The translations under genes were made by a program, and so were the position numbers. 38,306 bases of DNA, taken from the IMG/VR virus record IMGVR_UViG_3300009152_000093, positions 1 to 38,306 of that record. One strand, written 5' to 3'. This document shows positions 1 through 7,546 of this stretch, piece by piece. Under the pieces are notes generated by a model. It saw only the letters and a program-made list of their open reading frames with translations. It was not told the DNA's origin and did no database searches. Positions within the stretch are counted from its first letter, which is position 1; the number at the start of each line of letters is the position of its first letter. The DNA comes from a virus.

Positions 1-273
1 ATGAGCAAGGCTGCCGTGGTCAAGGCGCTCAAGGGTGGCGATCCCTATTTCAGATTGGGAGAGCAACGGGGCAAGCTCAGACCTGGCATCTATCAGCGCA
101 TGGGATCAGGGACGATGCGTCGCTACAAGGTCAAGTCGATCTTGTCATTCAACAAGCTGCCCAACATCCCGAGGCGCTGGCCGATCGAGCGCATCGCCCG
201 CGGCAGCCTCAACGCCAGCTGGACGCCGCTGATCAATCGATACCTGGCCGAGGCACTGCGGACGGCGAAGTGA
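1..273 (+). CDS. C-terminal part of a possible gpZ-like minor tail protein (partial)
   Basis: About 90 residues are visible and the reading frame is open to the left edge, so the methionine at position 1 may be internal. The segment is basic and ends with an amphipathic helix-like stretch (LINRYLAEALRTAK). The pattern of a proline-glycine turn (LRPGIYQRM), then a basic stretch, then RRWPIERIA and a helical end resembles, by eye only, the C-terminus of lambda gpZ, the tail completion protein. No gpZ candidate is visible in the usual place between the head attachment gene and the tail terminator, which makes the reading attractive but does not prove it. If right, this gene has moved to just upstream of the terminase. 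It could also be an HK97 gp10-type or unrelated protein. Confidence 0.4.
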   Translation: MSKAAVVKALKGGDPYFRLGEQRGKLRPGIYQRMGSGTMRRYKVKSILSFNKLPNIPRRWPIERIARGSLNASWTPLINRYLAEALRTAK

Positions 274-422
274 CCAGCCCCCCTGTCGCGGGTCCTCCCC
301 GAGCCCTTTGCCGTGGGTAACTCGAAGGGCGAGCTTTGTGGCCAGCGTCAGGCCTGAGCACCGTTTAACCCAGGCCACGACAGGCAAGTGATCCCCTACC
401 CCCTTAACAACCGTTGCGGCTC

Positions 423-454
423 CTTAAGTTAAGGATGGGGATCCTTAACTTAAG
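423..454. repeat. Perfect 14-bp inverted repeat upstream of terS
   Basis: Two arms, CTTAAGTTAAGGAT (423-436) and its exact complement (441-454), are separated by GGGG, and the right arm ends three bases before the terS start codon. The arms are AT-rich in a GC-rich genome and contain nested CTTAA/TTAAG copies; another CCTTAAC lies at 402-408. There is no T-run, so it does not look like a factor-independent terminator. Its place just before the small terminase gene is where cos or pac signals commonly lie, so a terminase recognition site or an operator are both possible. The rest of 274-457 shows no gene; only a weak GCCCTT/AAGGGC stem is seen near 304-336. Confidence 0.75.
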
Positions 455-457
455 TGA

Positions 458-1015
458 ATGCCACTGGTTACCCAGTCCGAATACGCCAAGCTCCGCGGCT
501 GCAGTGAGGCAGCAGTCAGCGCCGCAAGGAAGAAGCGGATCAAGGCGGCCGAGGTGATCCAGGGCGGCAAGGTGCTGATCGATTCGGAGAAGGCTGATGA
601 CCTGTGGGCCCGCAACAGCAGGCCTCGCCGCGGCGGCAACCTGCCCAAGGCCCCGCAGCCAGCCAAAGCTGAGCCACCACCACCGGCCAGCCTGCCCACC
701 GATGAGCAGTTGCTGGCGCTGGTGCAGGGCCTGCCGGAGGATCAGGTTCCCGACCTGATCGACAGCCAGCGCCGGAAGGAGCACTACCTAGCTGAGCGCG
801 CTAAGGTTGCGGCACTGCGCGAGCGTGAAGAGGTGGGGCCCATCCGCGAGATGGAGCGCGAAGCGTTTGCGCTGGCGAAGTCCGTGCGGGAAGGGATGCT
901 GTCAATCATCCCCAGGATCAGCGCGGACCTTGCCGCCCTGGGCGATGCGTTCGAGGTGGAGCAGCTGCTCGAGGCCGAGGTGATCACGGCGCTGCGGGTG
1001 CTGGCCGATGGCTGA
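458..1015 (+). CDS. terS: Terminase small subunit (Nu1-like)
   Basis: This 185-residue protein should recognise the packaging site on phage DNA and recruit the large terminase. The N-terminal 25 residues (QSEYAKLRGCSEAAVSAARK) form a winged-helix/HTH-like DNA-binding segment of the Nu1 type. A proline-rich linker follows around residues 50-75, and then a helical, charged region (residues 90-140) suited to oligomerisation. The gene is followed by, and overlaps by eight bases (ATGGCTGA), the large-subunit gene, so the two are probably translationally coupled. No good ribosome-binding site precedes the ATG; the space is occupied by the 423-454 inverted repeat. The family call rests on the HTH start, size and position before TerL. 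Confidence 0.85.
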   Translation: MPLVTQSEYAKLRGCSEAAVSAARKKRIKAAEVIQGGKVLIDSEKADDLWARNSRPRRGGNLPKAPQPAKAEPPPPASLPTDEQLLALVQGLPEDQVPDLIDSQRRKEHYLAERAKVAALREREEVGPIREMEREAFALAKSVREGMLSIIPRISADLAALGDAFEVEQLLEAEVITALRVLADG

Positions 1016-2954
1016 CGCGGCAGCGGCCTACCGGCAGGCATTCCTGAATGGACTCAGGCCCGAGAGCCTGGGCACCGTGAGCGAATGGGCCGACCAGTAC
1101 AGAGAGCTGAGCGGCGTGGGCTGCCCGGAGCCTGGCCTGTGGCGCACCAGCCGGACCCCATACCTGCGCGAGCCGATGGACACGCTCAGCGCCAGCAGCC
1201 GATTCCGGCGGGTGGTGCTGGTGTTCGGCAGCCAGCTGGGCAAGACGGAAGCGGGCCTCAACTGGCTGGGCTACGTGATCCACTGGCGGCCGGCGCCAAC
1301 CCTGCTGGTGGTGCCGACCCTGGAGATGGCCAAGCGGTTAAACCGGCAACGGCTGGAGCCGTTCTGCCGTGAGACGCCGGTGATCGCCGAGCGGATCCCA
1401 CCACCGCGCAGCAGGGACAGCGGCAACAGCGCATTTCTGAAGCTCTTCCCAGGCGGACTGTTCGTGCTCACCGGGGCCAACTCAGCAGCGTCGGCCCAGT
1501 CGATGCCGGCGGCCAACCTGTTCGCCGACGAGGTGAGCAGCTACCCCCTGGAGCTCGACGACAAGGGCGACCCGCTGGAGAACTTTGAGAGCAGAACCGC
1601 CAACTTCCCGCGGGGCAAGACGCTGATCACCAGCACCCCGGGCGAAGCCGAAGCGTGCCGGGTGACAAAGGAGTTTGAGACCCGATCCGATCGCCGCCGG
1701 TTTCACCTTCCCTGCCCAGCCTGCGGTGAAATGCAGACCCTGATCTGGCCGCAGTTCAAGTGGGACAAGCCAGACGGTGAGGTGCGGTACGAGTGCATCC
1801 ACTGCAGTGAGCGATTCGAAGAGCGGCACAAGGCGCGGATGCTGCCGGCTGGTGTGTGGGTGCCGACCGCTGCAGGCGATGGCATGACGGCTGGCTTCCA
1901 CCTGCCCGGGTGGTATGCGCCGCTGGGCTGGAAGAGCTGGGGCGAGATCCGCGATGAGTTCCTGAGGGCCAAGGCTGACCGGGTGCTGCTCAAGGGTTGG
2001 GTGAACAAGCGAGCGGCCGAACCCTGGCGCGATGAGATCGAGAACCAGTTCAACGCCGAGGGCCTGGCCAAGCGTCGCCAGGACGCTGAGGCCGGCAACG
2101 GCTATCCCGTCGGCAGCGTGCCCAATGGCGTGCTGGTGATCACCGCTGGCGTGGATACGCAGGGCGGCGGCGGGAGTATGGGTGAGCGACTGGTAGTGAC
2201 CTTCTGGGGCTGGGGCAAGAGCGAAGAAGGCTGGCACCTGGGCCACTTCGAGATCCACGGCGATCCCCAGCAGCAGGAGGTGTGGCAGCAGCTCGACAAC
2301 ATCGCCGCGACCACCTGGCGCCGCGACGACGGCCAGCAGCTGCGCATGGCCCGGGGCGGCATCGATGACGGTGGCCTGGCCACGGTGGCGGTGCGCAATT
2401 TCTGCCGCACCAGGCACGCCACCTGGGTGCCGATGAAGGGCAACGGCGAGAAGGGCAAGACCCTGATCGGCAAGGGCTCAGCGATCGACGTGAACGGGAA
2501 GAACAAGACGGTCCAGAAGCGTGGCCTGCTGCTTTACATCGTCGGCACCGACACCAGCATCACGCACCTCCAGGGCCGGCTACGCAATGAGCAGCCGGGC
2601 CCCGGCTATCTCCACCTCGGCGCGTGCAGCAGTGATCAATTCCTAGACGAGATCTTTCCCTGGAAGCGCAGGGCCAAGGCGGTGAAGGGATTCACCCAGT
2701 ACGAATGGCACCTACCAAACGGCGCGCACGACGAAGCCGGCGACTGCACCCGGATGGCCTATGCCGCCCTGCAGCTGGTGGCCCGTCGCTACAACCGGGC
2801 CACGATGTGGGATCAGTTGGAAGCCCAGCTTGGCGGCCCTGCTCTGCCGCCCCAGGATCAGCCTGCCCAGCCTGATGAGCAGCGCCGCAGCGGCTGGCTG
2901 AACAGCAGCGAAGCCACCAGCAAACCCAGCCGCCGTGGCTGGCTGGCTCGGTAG
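1008..2954 (+). CDS. terL: Terminase large subunit (lambda gpA-like)
   Basis: This 648-residue protein is the packaging ATPase and nuclease that cuts concatemeric DNA and pumps it through the portal. The N-terminal ATPase shows a Walker A motif GSQLGKTE at residues 74-81 and a Walker B-like segment LFADEVSS around 171-178. A Cys4 zinc-binding insertion (CPACG... CIHC) lies at about 235-265, typical of the gpA (GpA_ATPase/GpA_nuclease) family. The C-terminal nuclease begins near GVDTQGGG at about 381. Length matches lambda gpA (641 residues). The C-terminal 40 residues are a Gln/Pro-rich tail holding a copy of the dispersed palindrome (2858-2875), and the TAG stop codon is itself part of the junction motif TAGCCTGAG. 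Confidence 0.96.
   Translation: MADAAAAYRQAFLNGLRPESLGTVSEWADQYRELSGVGCPEPGLWRTSRTPYLREPMDTLSASSRFRRVVLVFGSQLGKTEAGLNWLGYVIHWRPAPTLLVVPTLEMAKRLNRQRLEPFCRETPVIAERIPPPRSRDSGNSAFLKLFPGGLFVLTGANSAASAQSMPAANLFADEVSSYPLELDDKGDPLENFESRTANFPRGKTLITSTPGEAEACRVTKEFETRSDRRRFHLPCPACGEMQTLIWPQFKWDKPDGEVRYECIHCSERFEERHKARMLPAGVWVPTAAGDGMTAGFHLPGWYAPLGWKSWGEIRDEFLRAKADRVLLKGWVNKRAAEPWRDEIENQFNAEGLAKRRQDAEAGNGYPVGSVPNGVLVITAGVDTQGGGGSMGERLVVTFWGWGKSEEGWHLGHFEIHGDPQQQEVWQQLDNIAATTWRRDDGQQLRMARGGIDDGGLATVAVRNFCRTRHATWVPMKGNGEKGKTLIGKGSAIDVNGKNKTVQKRGLLLYIVGTDTSITHLQGRLRNEQPGPGYLHLGACSSDQFLDEIFPWKRRAKAVKGFTQYEWHLPNGAHDEAGDCTRMAYAALQLVARRYNRATMWDQLEAQLGGPALPPQDQPAQPDEQRRSGWLNSSEATSKPSRRGWLAR
2858..2875. repeat. 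Dispersed 18-bp palindrome, copy in terL
   Basis: The sequence TCAGCCTGCCCAGCCTGA matches the family pattern TCAGRCT-N4-AGYCTGA at 13 of 14 arm positions. It differs by one base from the intergenic copy at 10275. Here it encodes a Gln/Pro-rich stretch near the terL C-terminus, in the same codon frame as most other coding copies. Confidence 0.6.
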
Positions 2955-2963
2955 CCTGAGCCT
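2942..2963 (+). promoter_or_regulatory. Junction motif TAGCCTGAG between terL and the gpW-like gene
   Basis: The motif TAGCCTGAG (2952-2960) starts on the terL stop codon and ends three bases before the next ATG at 2964. GGCT/AGCC can pair around CGGT. If TAGCCT served as a -10 box, the transcript would begin at or next to the start codon. A promoter role is inferred from the recurrence of the motif at other junctions. Confidence 0.4.
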
Positions 2964-3170
2964 ATGGCCTACACCTCCACCCAGCTGGCGGATCTGCGCG
3001 CTGCAATCGCCGAGGGCGTGTTGCAGGTGCGGTTCAGTGACGGCCGGCAGCTCACCTATCGCAGCCTTGATGAGATGCGCCGGATCGAGCAGGGCATGGC
3101 CGCCGAACTGGAGCCCACCACGACCGTGCGTCTTCGCCGCACCTACTACGGCATGACGAGGCCCACCTGA
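2964..3170 (+). CDS. Head-tail joining protein (gpW-like)
   Basis: The product is 68 residues, exactly the length of lambda gpW, which plugs the portal after packaging and starts the neck to which the tail attaches. The sequence has the family layout: an N-terminal helix (YTSTQLADLRAAIAEGV), a short beta hairpin (QVRFSDGRQLTYRS) and a second helix (LDEMRRIEQGMAAEL), then a basic tail ending in an aromatic turn. It lies between TerL and portal as W does in lambda, and its TGA overlaps the portal ATG by one base (TGATG), implying coupled translation. The call rests on size, layout and position. Confidence 0.88.
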   Translation: MAYTSTQLADLRAAIAEGVLQVRFSDGRQLTYRSLDEMRRIEQGMAAELEPTTTVRLRRTYYGMTRPT

Positions 3171-4648
3171 TGGGAAAGCGCAGGAAGGCCCGGGATATTG
3201 AAAGCGCCCGGCGCGTGCTGGGCGAGTTCGAGGCGGCCAAGGAAACGCGGCGCACCAGCGGATGGTGGGCCAGCAACAGCGGCCCCAACAGCGACCTGCG
3301 TCAGGCGTGGTACTGGCTGGTGAAGCGCCACCAGGATCTGGCCGATAACGACGCCTACGCCTCCAGGGCCATCGGCGTGATCGTCAACAACTGGATCGGC
3401 GATGGTATTATGTCCACCCCGCAGGGTGCGACCCGCCGGTACAACCTGGCGTGGAAGCGCTGGGCGGACACGCCAGAGTCCGACTTCTACGGCATCCATG
3501 ACTGGTACGGGAACCAGGCCGTTGGCGCCAGGACGACCGCCGTGCGCGGCGCGGCGCTGGTGCGCAAGCGGGTCAACCCTGAACTGTTCGAGCGCTACGG
3601 GATTGCGCCGCTCCAGGTGCAGATGCTGGAGCCCGACTGGCTGGACTTCAACAAAGACAATGGGATCGACATCCTGTTCGGCCAGCAGTTCGACAGCGCC
3701 GGCCGGCTGCAGGGCTATTGGATCCGCGACAATCACCCAGGCGAATCAGTCCTGGCCACAGGCATCAGGGCTCAGAGCAGCTTCGTGCCGAAGGCTGAGA
3801 TCAGCCTGCACTTTGATTCCCGCCGCGCCGGCCAGCGCATGGGCCTGCCGTTTGGCACCGCGGCGATCCTGACCCTGCGCGACATGGGCGACATCAGGGC
3901 CGCCCAGCAGATGAAGGACAAGATCGCCGCTTGTTTCTTTGGCGTCGTCACCGATATGGATGGCGAGCAAGACCCGAACAAGACCGGCATTGCATTCGAC
4001 ACCATTGAACCTGGAGCGGTGGAGCACCTGCCTCCAGGGCGCAACTTCCAGGCGTTCAGCCCACCAAGCTCCGGCGATTTCGTGAGCACGCACCGCGAGT
4101 ACGCCCACGCGGTCGCAGCGGCCTACGAAATCACCTACGAGTCGATGACGGGTGACCTAAGCAACGTCAACTTTTCAAGTTTCCGTGGCGGCTGGCTTGA
4201 GTTCTCCCGCCGAATCGCCTACCTGCGCGGCAAGGTCTCAGTCCCTGGAATGCTCAACCCGGTGTGCCGCTGGCATGACGAGCTGTCGCGGATGACGGGC
4301 CTGCTCAAGGGTCCAATGGAGTGGACCCACACCCCGCCGCGCCGGGAAATGGTCGATCCGCCCCGCGAGATCCCGGCGCTGATCAGTGCGGTGCGGGCCG
4401 GGATCATGAGTCTGTCCGAGGTGCAGCGGTCGTTTGGCTATGTGCCCGAGGAGATCATCACCGAACTGGCCGCCGATATGGACAGAGCCAAGGCCGCCGG
4501 CCTGACCCTGAGCGTAGATGCTGGCCTGGTGTCAGACTCCGGCGTAACCCAGGCGCGGCCGGTGGGGTCGGGCTTCATCAGCTCGGCGCCGGATCCGGGG
4601 AGCGATGCAGAAGACGATACGGTGGAGCTACCACCTGCGGCGCCCTAA
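3170..4648 (+). CDS. Portal protein (lambda gpB family)
   Basis: This 492-residue protein forms the dodecameric ring at one capsid vertex through which DNA enters and leaves. It carries features of the lambda-type portal family. The start is rich in basic residues with RQAWYWLVKRHQDLADNDAY, followed by SRAIGVIVNNWIGDGI. The stem and crown segments follow, and near residue 325 there is the family signature GDLSNVNFSSFRGGWLEF. The last 40 residues are acidic and proline-rich, as often in this family. It starts by one-base overlap with the gpW-like gene and is followed, after about 40 bases, by the protease-capsid gene, as in other lambda-like head operons. Confidence 0.96.
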   Translation: MGKRRKARDIESARRVLGEFEAAKETRRTSGWWASNSGPNSDLRQAWYWLVKRHQDLADNDAYASRAIGVIVNNWIGDGIMSTPQGATRRYNLAWKRWADTPESDFYGIHDWYGNQAVGARTTAVRGAALVRKRVNPELFERYGIAPLQVQMLEPDWLDFNKDNGIDILFGQQFDSAGRLQGYWIRDNHPGESVLATGIRAQSSFVPKAEISLHFDSRRAGQRMGLPFGTAAILTLRDMGDIRAAQQMKDKIAACFFGVVTDMDGEQDPNKTGIAFDTIEPGAVEHLPPGRNFQAFSPPSSGDFVSTHREYAHAVAAAYEITYESMTGDLSNVNFSSFRGGWLEFSRRIAYLRGKVSVPGMLNPVCRWHDELSRMTGLLKGPMEWTHTPPRREMVDPPREIPALISAVRAGIMSLSEVQRSFGYVPEEIITELAADMDRAKAAGLTLSVDAGLVSDSGVTQARPVGSGFISSAPDPGSDAEDDTVELPPAAP

Positions 4649-4652
4649 CACC

Positions 4653-4691
4653 TCACCCTCCGTAGCCTGATCTCAGTGACGATCAGGCAAT
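4653..4691 (+). promoter_or_regulatory. Junction motif and hairpin at the protease-capsid start codon
   Basis: The motif TAGCCTGATCTCAG starts at 4663. Its GCCTGATC (4665-4672) is exactly complementary to GATCAGGC (4681-4688), giving an 8-bp stem with an 8-base loop. The stem ends one base before the ATG at 4690. The only Shine-Dalgarno-like AGG (4685-4687) lies in the 3' arm, so the folded RNA would mask it. Translational control is inferred; the pairing itself is directly visible. Confidence 0.5.
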
Positions 4692-6756
4692 GACTCTCGG
4701 CGTGACGGTGAAAGCGGCGATTACCGCCCCGGTCCTGCAGCTCTATGGAGATGTGGGCATTGACGTGCTGGCCGCCGATGTGGCCCGGGCCCTGGAGCAG
4801 ACCGGCGGCCGGGACGTGACGATCAACCTGTTCAGCTATGGCGGCGACGCCGGGGAGGGCCTGGCCATCCACGACATCCTCGCCCGCTATCCCGGCAAGA
4901 AGACTGTGATCATCGATGGCGTCGCGGCCTCGGCTGGCTCAATGGTGGCAATGGCTGGCGATCGGGTGGTGATGCCCGACAACGCCCTGATGATGATTCA
5001 CAACTGCTGGAGCCTGGCAGCCGGCGACGCCGAATCGCTGCGCACTTCGGCCAACCTGCTCGACACCTACAGCGCCAGCTACCGGCAGACCTACGCCCGC
5101 AAGTCCGGCGCATCCGAGGCCCAGGTAGATGAGTGGATGGCCGCCGGCGCTGGCGCCGGGACGTGCTTCACCGCAGCCGCCGCAGTTGAAGCAGGCCTGG
5201 CCGATGAGGTGGTGGCCCCGGTGGATGTGCGCGCCAGCGTGCCGCGGTTCCCGGCCGGTCGCTTCACCAATGCCCAGGCCGCCCTGCTAAGGGGCTGGGC
5301 CGCACTTCCTAGTCTGAGTCCAGAGGAAAACCCCAATCCCTCCCTGAATCCAATGACTTCGCAATCTCAGGCCGGGGGCGCACCGGCCGCGACCACTGAG
5401 GTGCAGCCCGTGGCAGCCGCCGCGACTGAGGCTGTGACCGTCCAGGCTCAGGCTCCCCAGCCCGTGGCCGCCTCCACCGAATCCGCCACCATCGCCGGCC
5501 TCCGCCGGGAAGCCGACATCCGCCGCTGTGCCGCCTCGGCCGGCCTGGCCGCTGATGTGGTGCAAGCCATGGTTGACGGCGGCAAGCCGTTTGCCCAGGT
5601 CGCCATGGACATCGTGACCGCGCACGCCCAGGTGATCGAAGGCCGGGCTGGTGCTGCTGGCCACCCTGCCCGTATCCAGGTCACCCGCGACGCTGGTGAT
5701 TCGGTGATGGCTGGCATCGGTGAGATGCTGGAAGCCCGCATCAACCCCGGCGCCAAGATCGGCGACGCTGGCAAGCAATATCGCGGCTACTCCCTGATGG
5801 AGTGCGTGCGGATCTTCGCTGAGAGCCGCGGCATCAATACCGCCGGCCGCTCTAAGAGCGATCTGGTGGCGATGGCCATGCACAGCACGTCGGACTTCCC
5901 GCTGCTGTTCAGCAACCTGGCCGGCAAGACCCTGACCGCTGCCTATGAGGAAGAGCCCCACACCTGGAAGCCCCTCGCCCGTCAGCAGAATCTCCCGGAT
6001 TTCAAGCAAAGCACGGATCTGATTCTGGCCGCGGACCTGGCCCCACTGGCCCTGCTTGAAGGCGGTGAATACCAGAAAGGCACACTTACGGAGGCGCAAG
6101 CTACTTGGAAACTCGCTACTTATGCTCGCAAAGTAACGATTTCGAGGCAAGCGATAATTAACGATGATCTGTCCGCCCTGGAGCGCACGCCTGAGTATCT
6201 GGGTCGCGGCTTCCGCCGCCTTGAGTCCAACCTGATCTGGGCCCAGATCACCAGCAACGCCACCGTCTCCGTTGACGGTCAGGCCCTGTTTGCCGCTGGC
6301 CACAACAACACCGGCACCGGCGCGATTGGCATCGCTGGTGTCAACGCCGCGAAGAAGGCCATGCGCAAGCAAACGGACATCTCGGGTGTCACCGTCAACC
6401 TGACCCCCGACTACCTGATCGTTCCCACCGATCTGGAAGCGACTGCCCTGCAGTTCCTCTATCCCACCGGCTACGCCCCTGCAGCGCTGACCGGAGCAGC
6501 CGGCCCCAACGTTTATGCCGGTGCCATGCAGCTGATCGTCGAGCCCCGCCTTGATGGTTCCGCCACCCAGTGGTACGCCGCTTCTGCCCCCAGCAAAGTG
6601 GAAGGCCTGGTGTACGGCTACCTGGCTGACGAGCCCGGCCCGACCATCACCCCCGTGACTGAGCGGGATCCTGATGGCCTGACCCTGCTGGCCCGCTTCG
6701 ACTTCGGCTGCGCAGTGAAGGACTACCGATTCATCTACCGCTCCACCGGCGCCTGA
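4690..6756 (+). CDS. ClpP-like prohead protease fused to major capsid protein
   Basis: This 688-residue protein joins two head functions in one frame. Residues 10-180 are a ClpP/S14-type serine protease that would mature the prohead. The nucleophile motif is GVAASAGS with Ser81, the catalytic histidine is His104 in MIHNCW, and the preceding beta-alpha fold (INLFSYGGDAGEGLAIHD) is clear. Residues 200-390 are an Ala/Gln/Glu-rich, scaffold-like linker. Residues 390-688 resemble the Mu gpT-type capsid protein (LEGGEYQKGTLTEAQ, SRQAIINDDLSALE, DGQALFAAGHNN). Similar protease-capsid fusions are annotated in other phages. An in-frame ATG at 5353 (Met222) with a purine-rich lead could give a separate scaffold-capsid product, as Nu3 arises within lambda C. 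Codons 460-494 use unusually many A/T-ending codons compared with the rest. Confidence 0.93.
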   Translation: MTLGVTVKAAITAPVLQLYGDVGIDVLAADVARALEQTGGRDVTINLFSYGGDAGEGLAIHDILARYPGKKTVIIDGVAASAGSMVAMAGDRVVMPDNALMMIHNCWSLAAGDAESLRTSANLLDTYSASYRQTYARKSGASEAQVDEWMAAGAGAGTCFTAAAAVEAGLADEVVAPVDVRASVPRFPAGRFTNAQAALLRGWAALPSLSPEENPNPSLNPMTSQSQAGGAPAATTEVQPVAAAATEAVTVQAQAPQPVAASTESATIAGLRREADIRRCAASAGLAADVVQAMVDGGKPFAQVAMDIVTAHAQVIEGRAGAAGHPARIQVTRDAGDSVMAGIGEMLEARINPGAKIGDAGKQYRGYSLMECVRIFAESRGINTAGRSKSDLVAMAMHSTSDFPLLFSNLAGKTLTAAYEEEPHTWKPLARQQNLPDFKQSTDLILAADLAPLALLEGGEYQKGTLTEAQATWKLATYARKVTISRQAIINDDLSALERTPEYLGRGFRRLESNLIWAQITSNATVSVDGQALFAAGHNNTGTGAIGIAGVNAAKKAMRKQTDISGVTVNLTPDYLIVPTDLEATALQFLYPTGYAPAALTGAAGPNVYAGAMQLIVEPRLDGSATQWYAASAPSKVEGLVYGYLADEPGPTITPVTERDPDGLTLLARFDFGCAVKDYRFIYRSTGA
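5308..5355 (+). promoter_or_regulatory. Internal start region for a scaffold-capsid product
   Basis: Inside the fused gene, exactly between the protease domain and the scaffold-like linker, lies the junction motif CCTAGTCTGAGTCCAG (5309-5324). The Shine-Dalgarno-like AGAGGA (5322-5327) overlaps its end. A downstream ATG at 5353 is in frame and would start a 467-residue scaffold plus capsid protein. The purine stretch is 25 bases from the ATG, so spacing is long. An internal start or promoter is inferred from the motif and position. Confidence 0.4.
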
Positions 6757-6768
6757 TCTTGACCTTCT

Positions 6769-6798
6769 GGGCCGGCAACCCCGGCCCTTCCTTCATTC
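6769..6798 (+). terminator. Attenuator-like stem-loop after the capsid gene
   Basis: GGGCCGG (6769-6775) pairs perfectly with CCGGCCC (6781-6787) around a five-base loop, followed by TTCCTTCATT rather than a pure T-run. A leaky terminator here would set the ratio of head transcripts to downstream transcripts. The weak T-tract makes it a partial terminator at best. Confidence 0.45.
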
Positions 6799-6818
6799 AA
6801 CCCCCGAGGTAATCACCC

Positions 6819-7145
6819 GTGAAGAACTCCATCCAAGACGGCGACGTTCTCGCCCTTGCCGCCCCCTACGCAGTCGCCTCCGGCGGTGGGGCCCTGATTG
6901 GCTCCATCTTTGGTGTCGCCGTCACCGCCCTGGCCAACGCCGAGGTCGGCAGCTTCCAGTTGAAAGGCGTCTACAACCTGCCCAAGGCCACTGGCGCCGC
7001 CACCCTTGGCGCCAAGGCGTACTGGAACGACACCAACAAAAACGTGACCGCCACCTCGACCAGCAACACGCTGATCGGTGTGTTCGTGGCCGCCTACGCT
7101 TCCGGCGACACCAGCGCCAACGTCCGCCTTAACGGCTCCTTCTGA
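6819..7145 (+). CDS. DUF2190-family capsid decoration protein
   Basis: This 108-residue protein starts with GTG, preceded by a well placed GAGGT (6806-6810). It shows the DUF2190 layout: IQDGDVLALAAPYAVASGGGALIGSIFGVAVTAL, then a beta-rich core with LKGVYNLPK, GAKAYWND and TSNTLIGVFVAAYASG, ending in VRLNGSF. Members of this family lie directly after major capsid genes and are thought to be capsid cement or decoration proteins, taking the place of lambda gpD. It follows the stem-loop at 6769 and overlaps the next gene by one base (TGATG). The family match is by eye but the motif order is characteristic. Confidence 0.88.
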   Translation: MKNSIQDGDVLALAAPYAVASGGGALIGSIFGVAVTALANAEVGSFQLKGVYNLPKATGAATLGAKAYWNDTNKNVTATSTSNTLIGVFVAAYASGDTSANVRLNGSF

Positions 7146-7546
7146 TGGGTTGGGTCACCCTATCGGCAGCAGCCAATCGGGTGGCCTTCAACCGCCTGGG
7201 CAGCGTCAGCGTTGTGGCTGGCGCTGTCACCGGGCAAGGCTTTCTCTCTCAAAACTCCGAGATGATCCTCGGCGGCGAGATCACGATCATCGATTATTTG
7301 CTGACCGTCCCCACCAGCACCTTCGGCAGCCTGAGCTATGGCGACCTGGTGACGGTTGATGGCACCAGCTACAAGTGCGAAACCCAGCCGCAGCGCTTCG
7401 ACGACGGCAGCTTCTGCCGGGTGCCGCTGGTGAAATTGACAGCAGAAGAAGCTATGGCCTACATCCTTGACGGTGGCGCGGCGCCAACACCGACCACCCC
7501 AACTCCGGCCCCGGTTGATTTCATCTACGACGGTGGCCACGCATGA
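7145..7546 (+). CDS. Head-tail attachment protein (gpFII-like)
   Basis: This 133-residue protein occupies the position of lambda FII, which completes the head connector so that a tail can join. It has a short N-terminal helix (SAAANRVAFNRLG) and then a beta-rich domain (SEMILGGEITIIDYLLTVPTS, SYGDLVTVDGTSYKCETQP, FCRVPLVKL) that fits the small barrel of the FII family. A proline/threonine-rich tail follows (APTPTTPTPAP). It is joined to the decoration gene by TGATG and overlaps the fibre gene by four bases (ATGA), so the head operon runs directly into the fibre cassette. The call is from position, size and fold pattern; the sequence similarity is weak. Confidence 0.7.
   Translation: MGWVTLSAAANRVAFNRLGSVSVVAGAVTGQGFLSQNSEMILGGEITIIDYLLTVPTSTFGSLSYGDLVTVDGTSYKCETQPQRFDDGSFCRVPLVKLTAEEAMAYILDGGAAPTPTTPTPAPVDFIYDGGHA

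Noticed and set aside
304-336. Terminator between the first gene and terS
   Set aside because: Only a six-base stem with a long loop and no T-run is visible.
1482-2417. Lower-strand open frame of 311 codons opposite terL
   Set aside because: It mirrors the high third-position GC of terL and has no recognisable domain.
5287-6372. Long lower-strand open frame of 361 codons opposite the capsid gene
   Set aside because: It is a shadow of the GC-rich capsid gene: low-complexity His/Gly/Ala-rich product, no ribosome-binding site, no family pattern.
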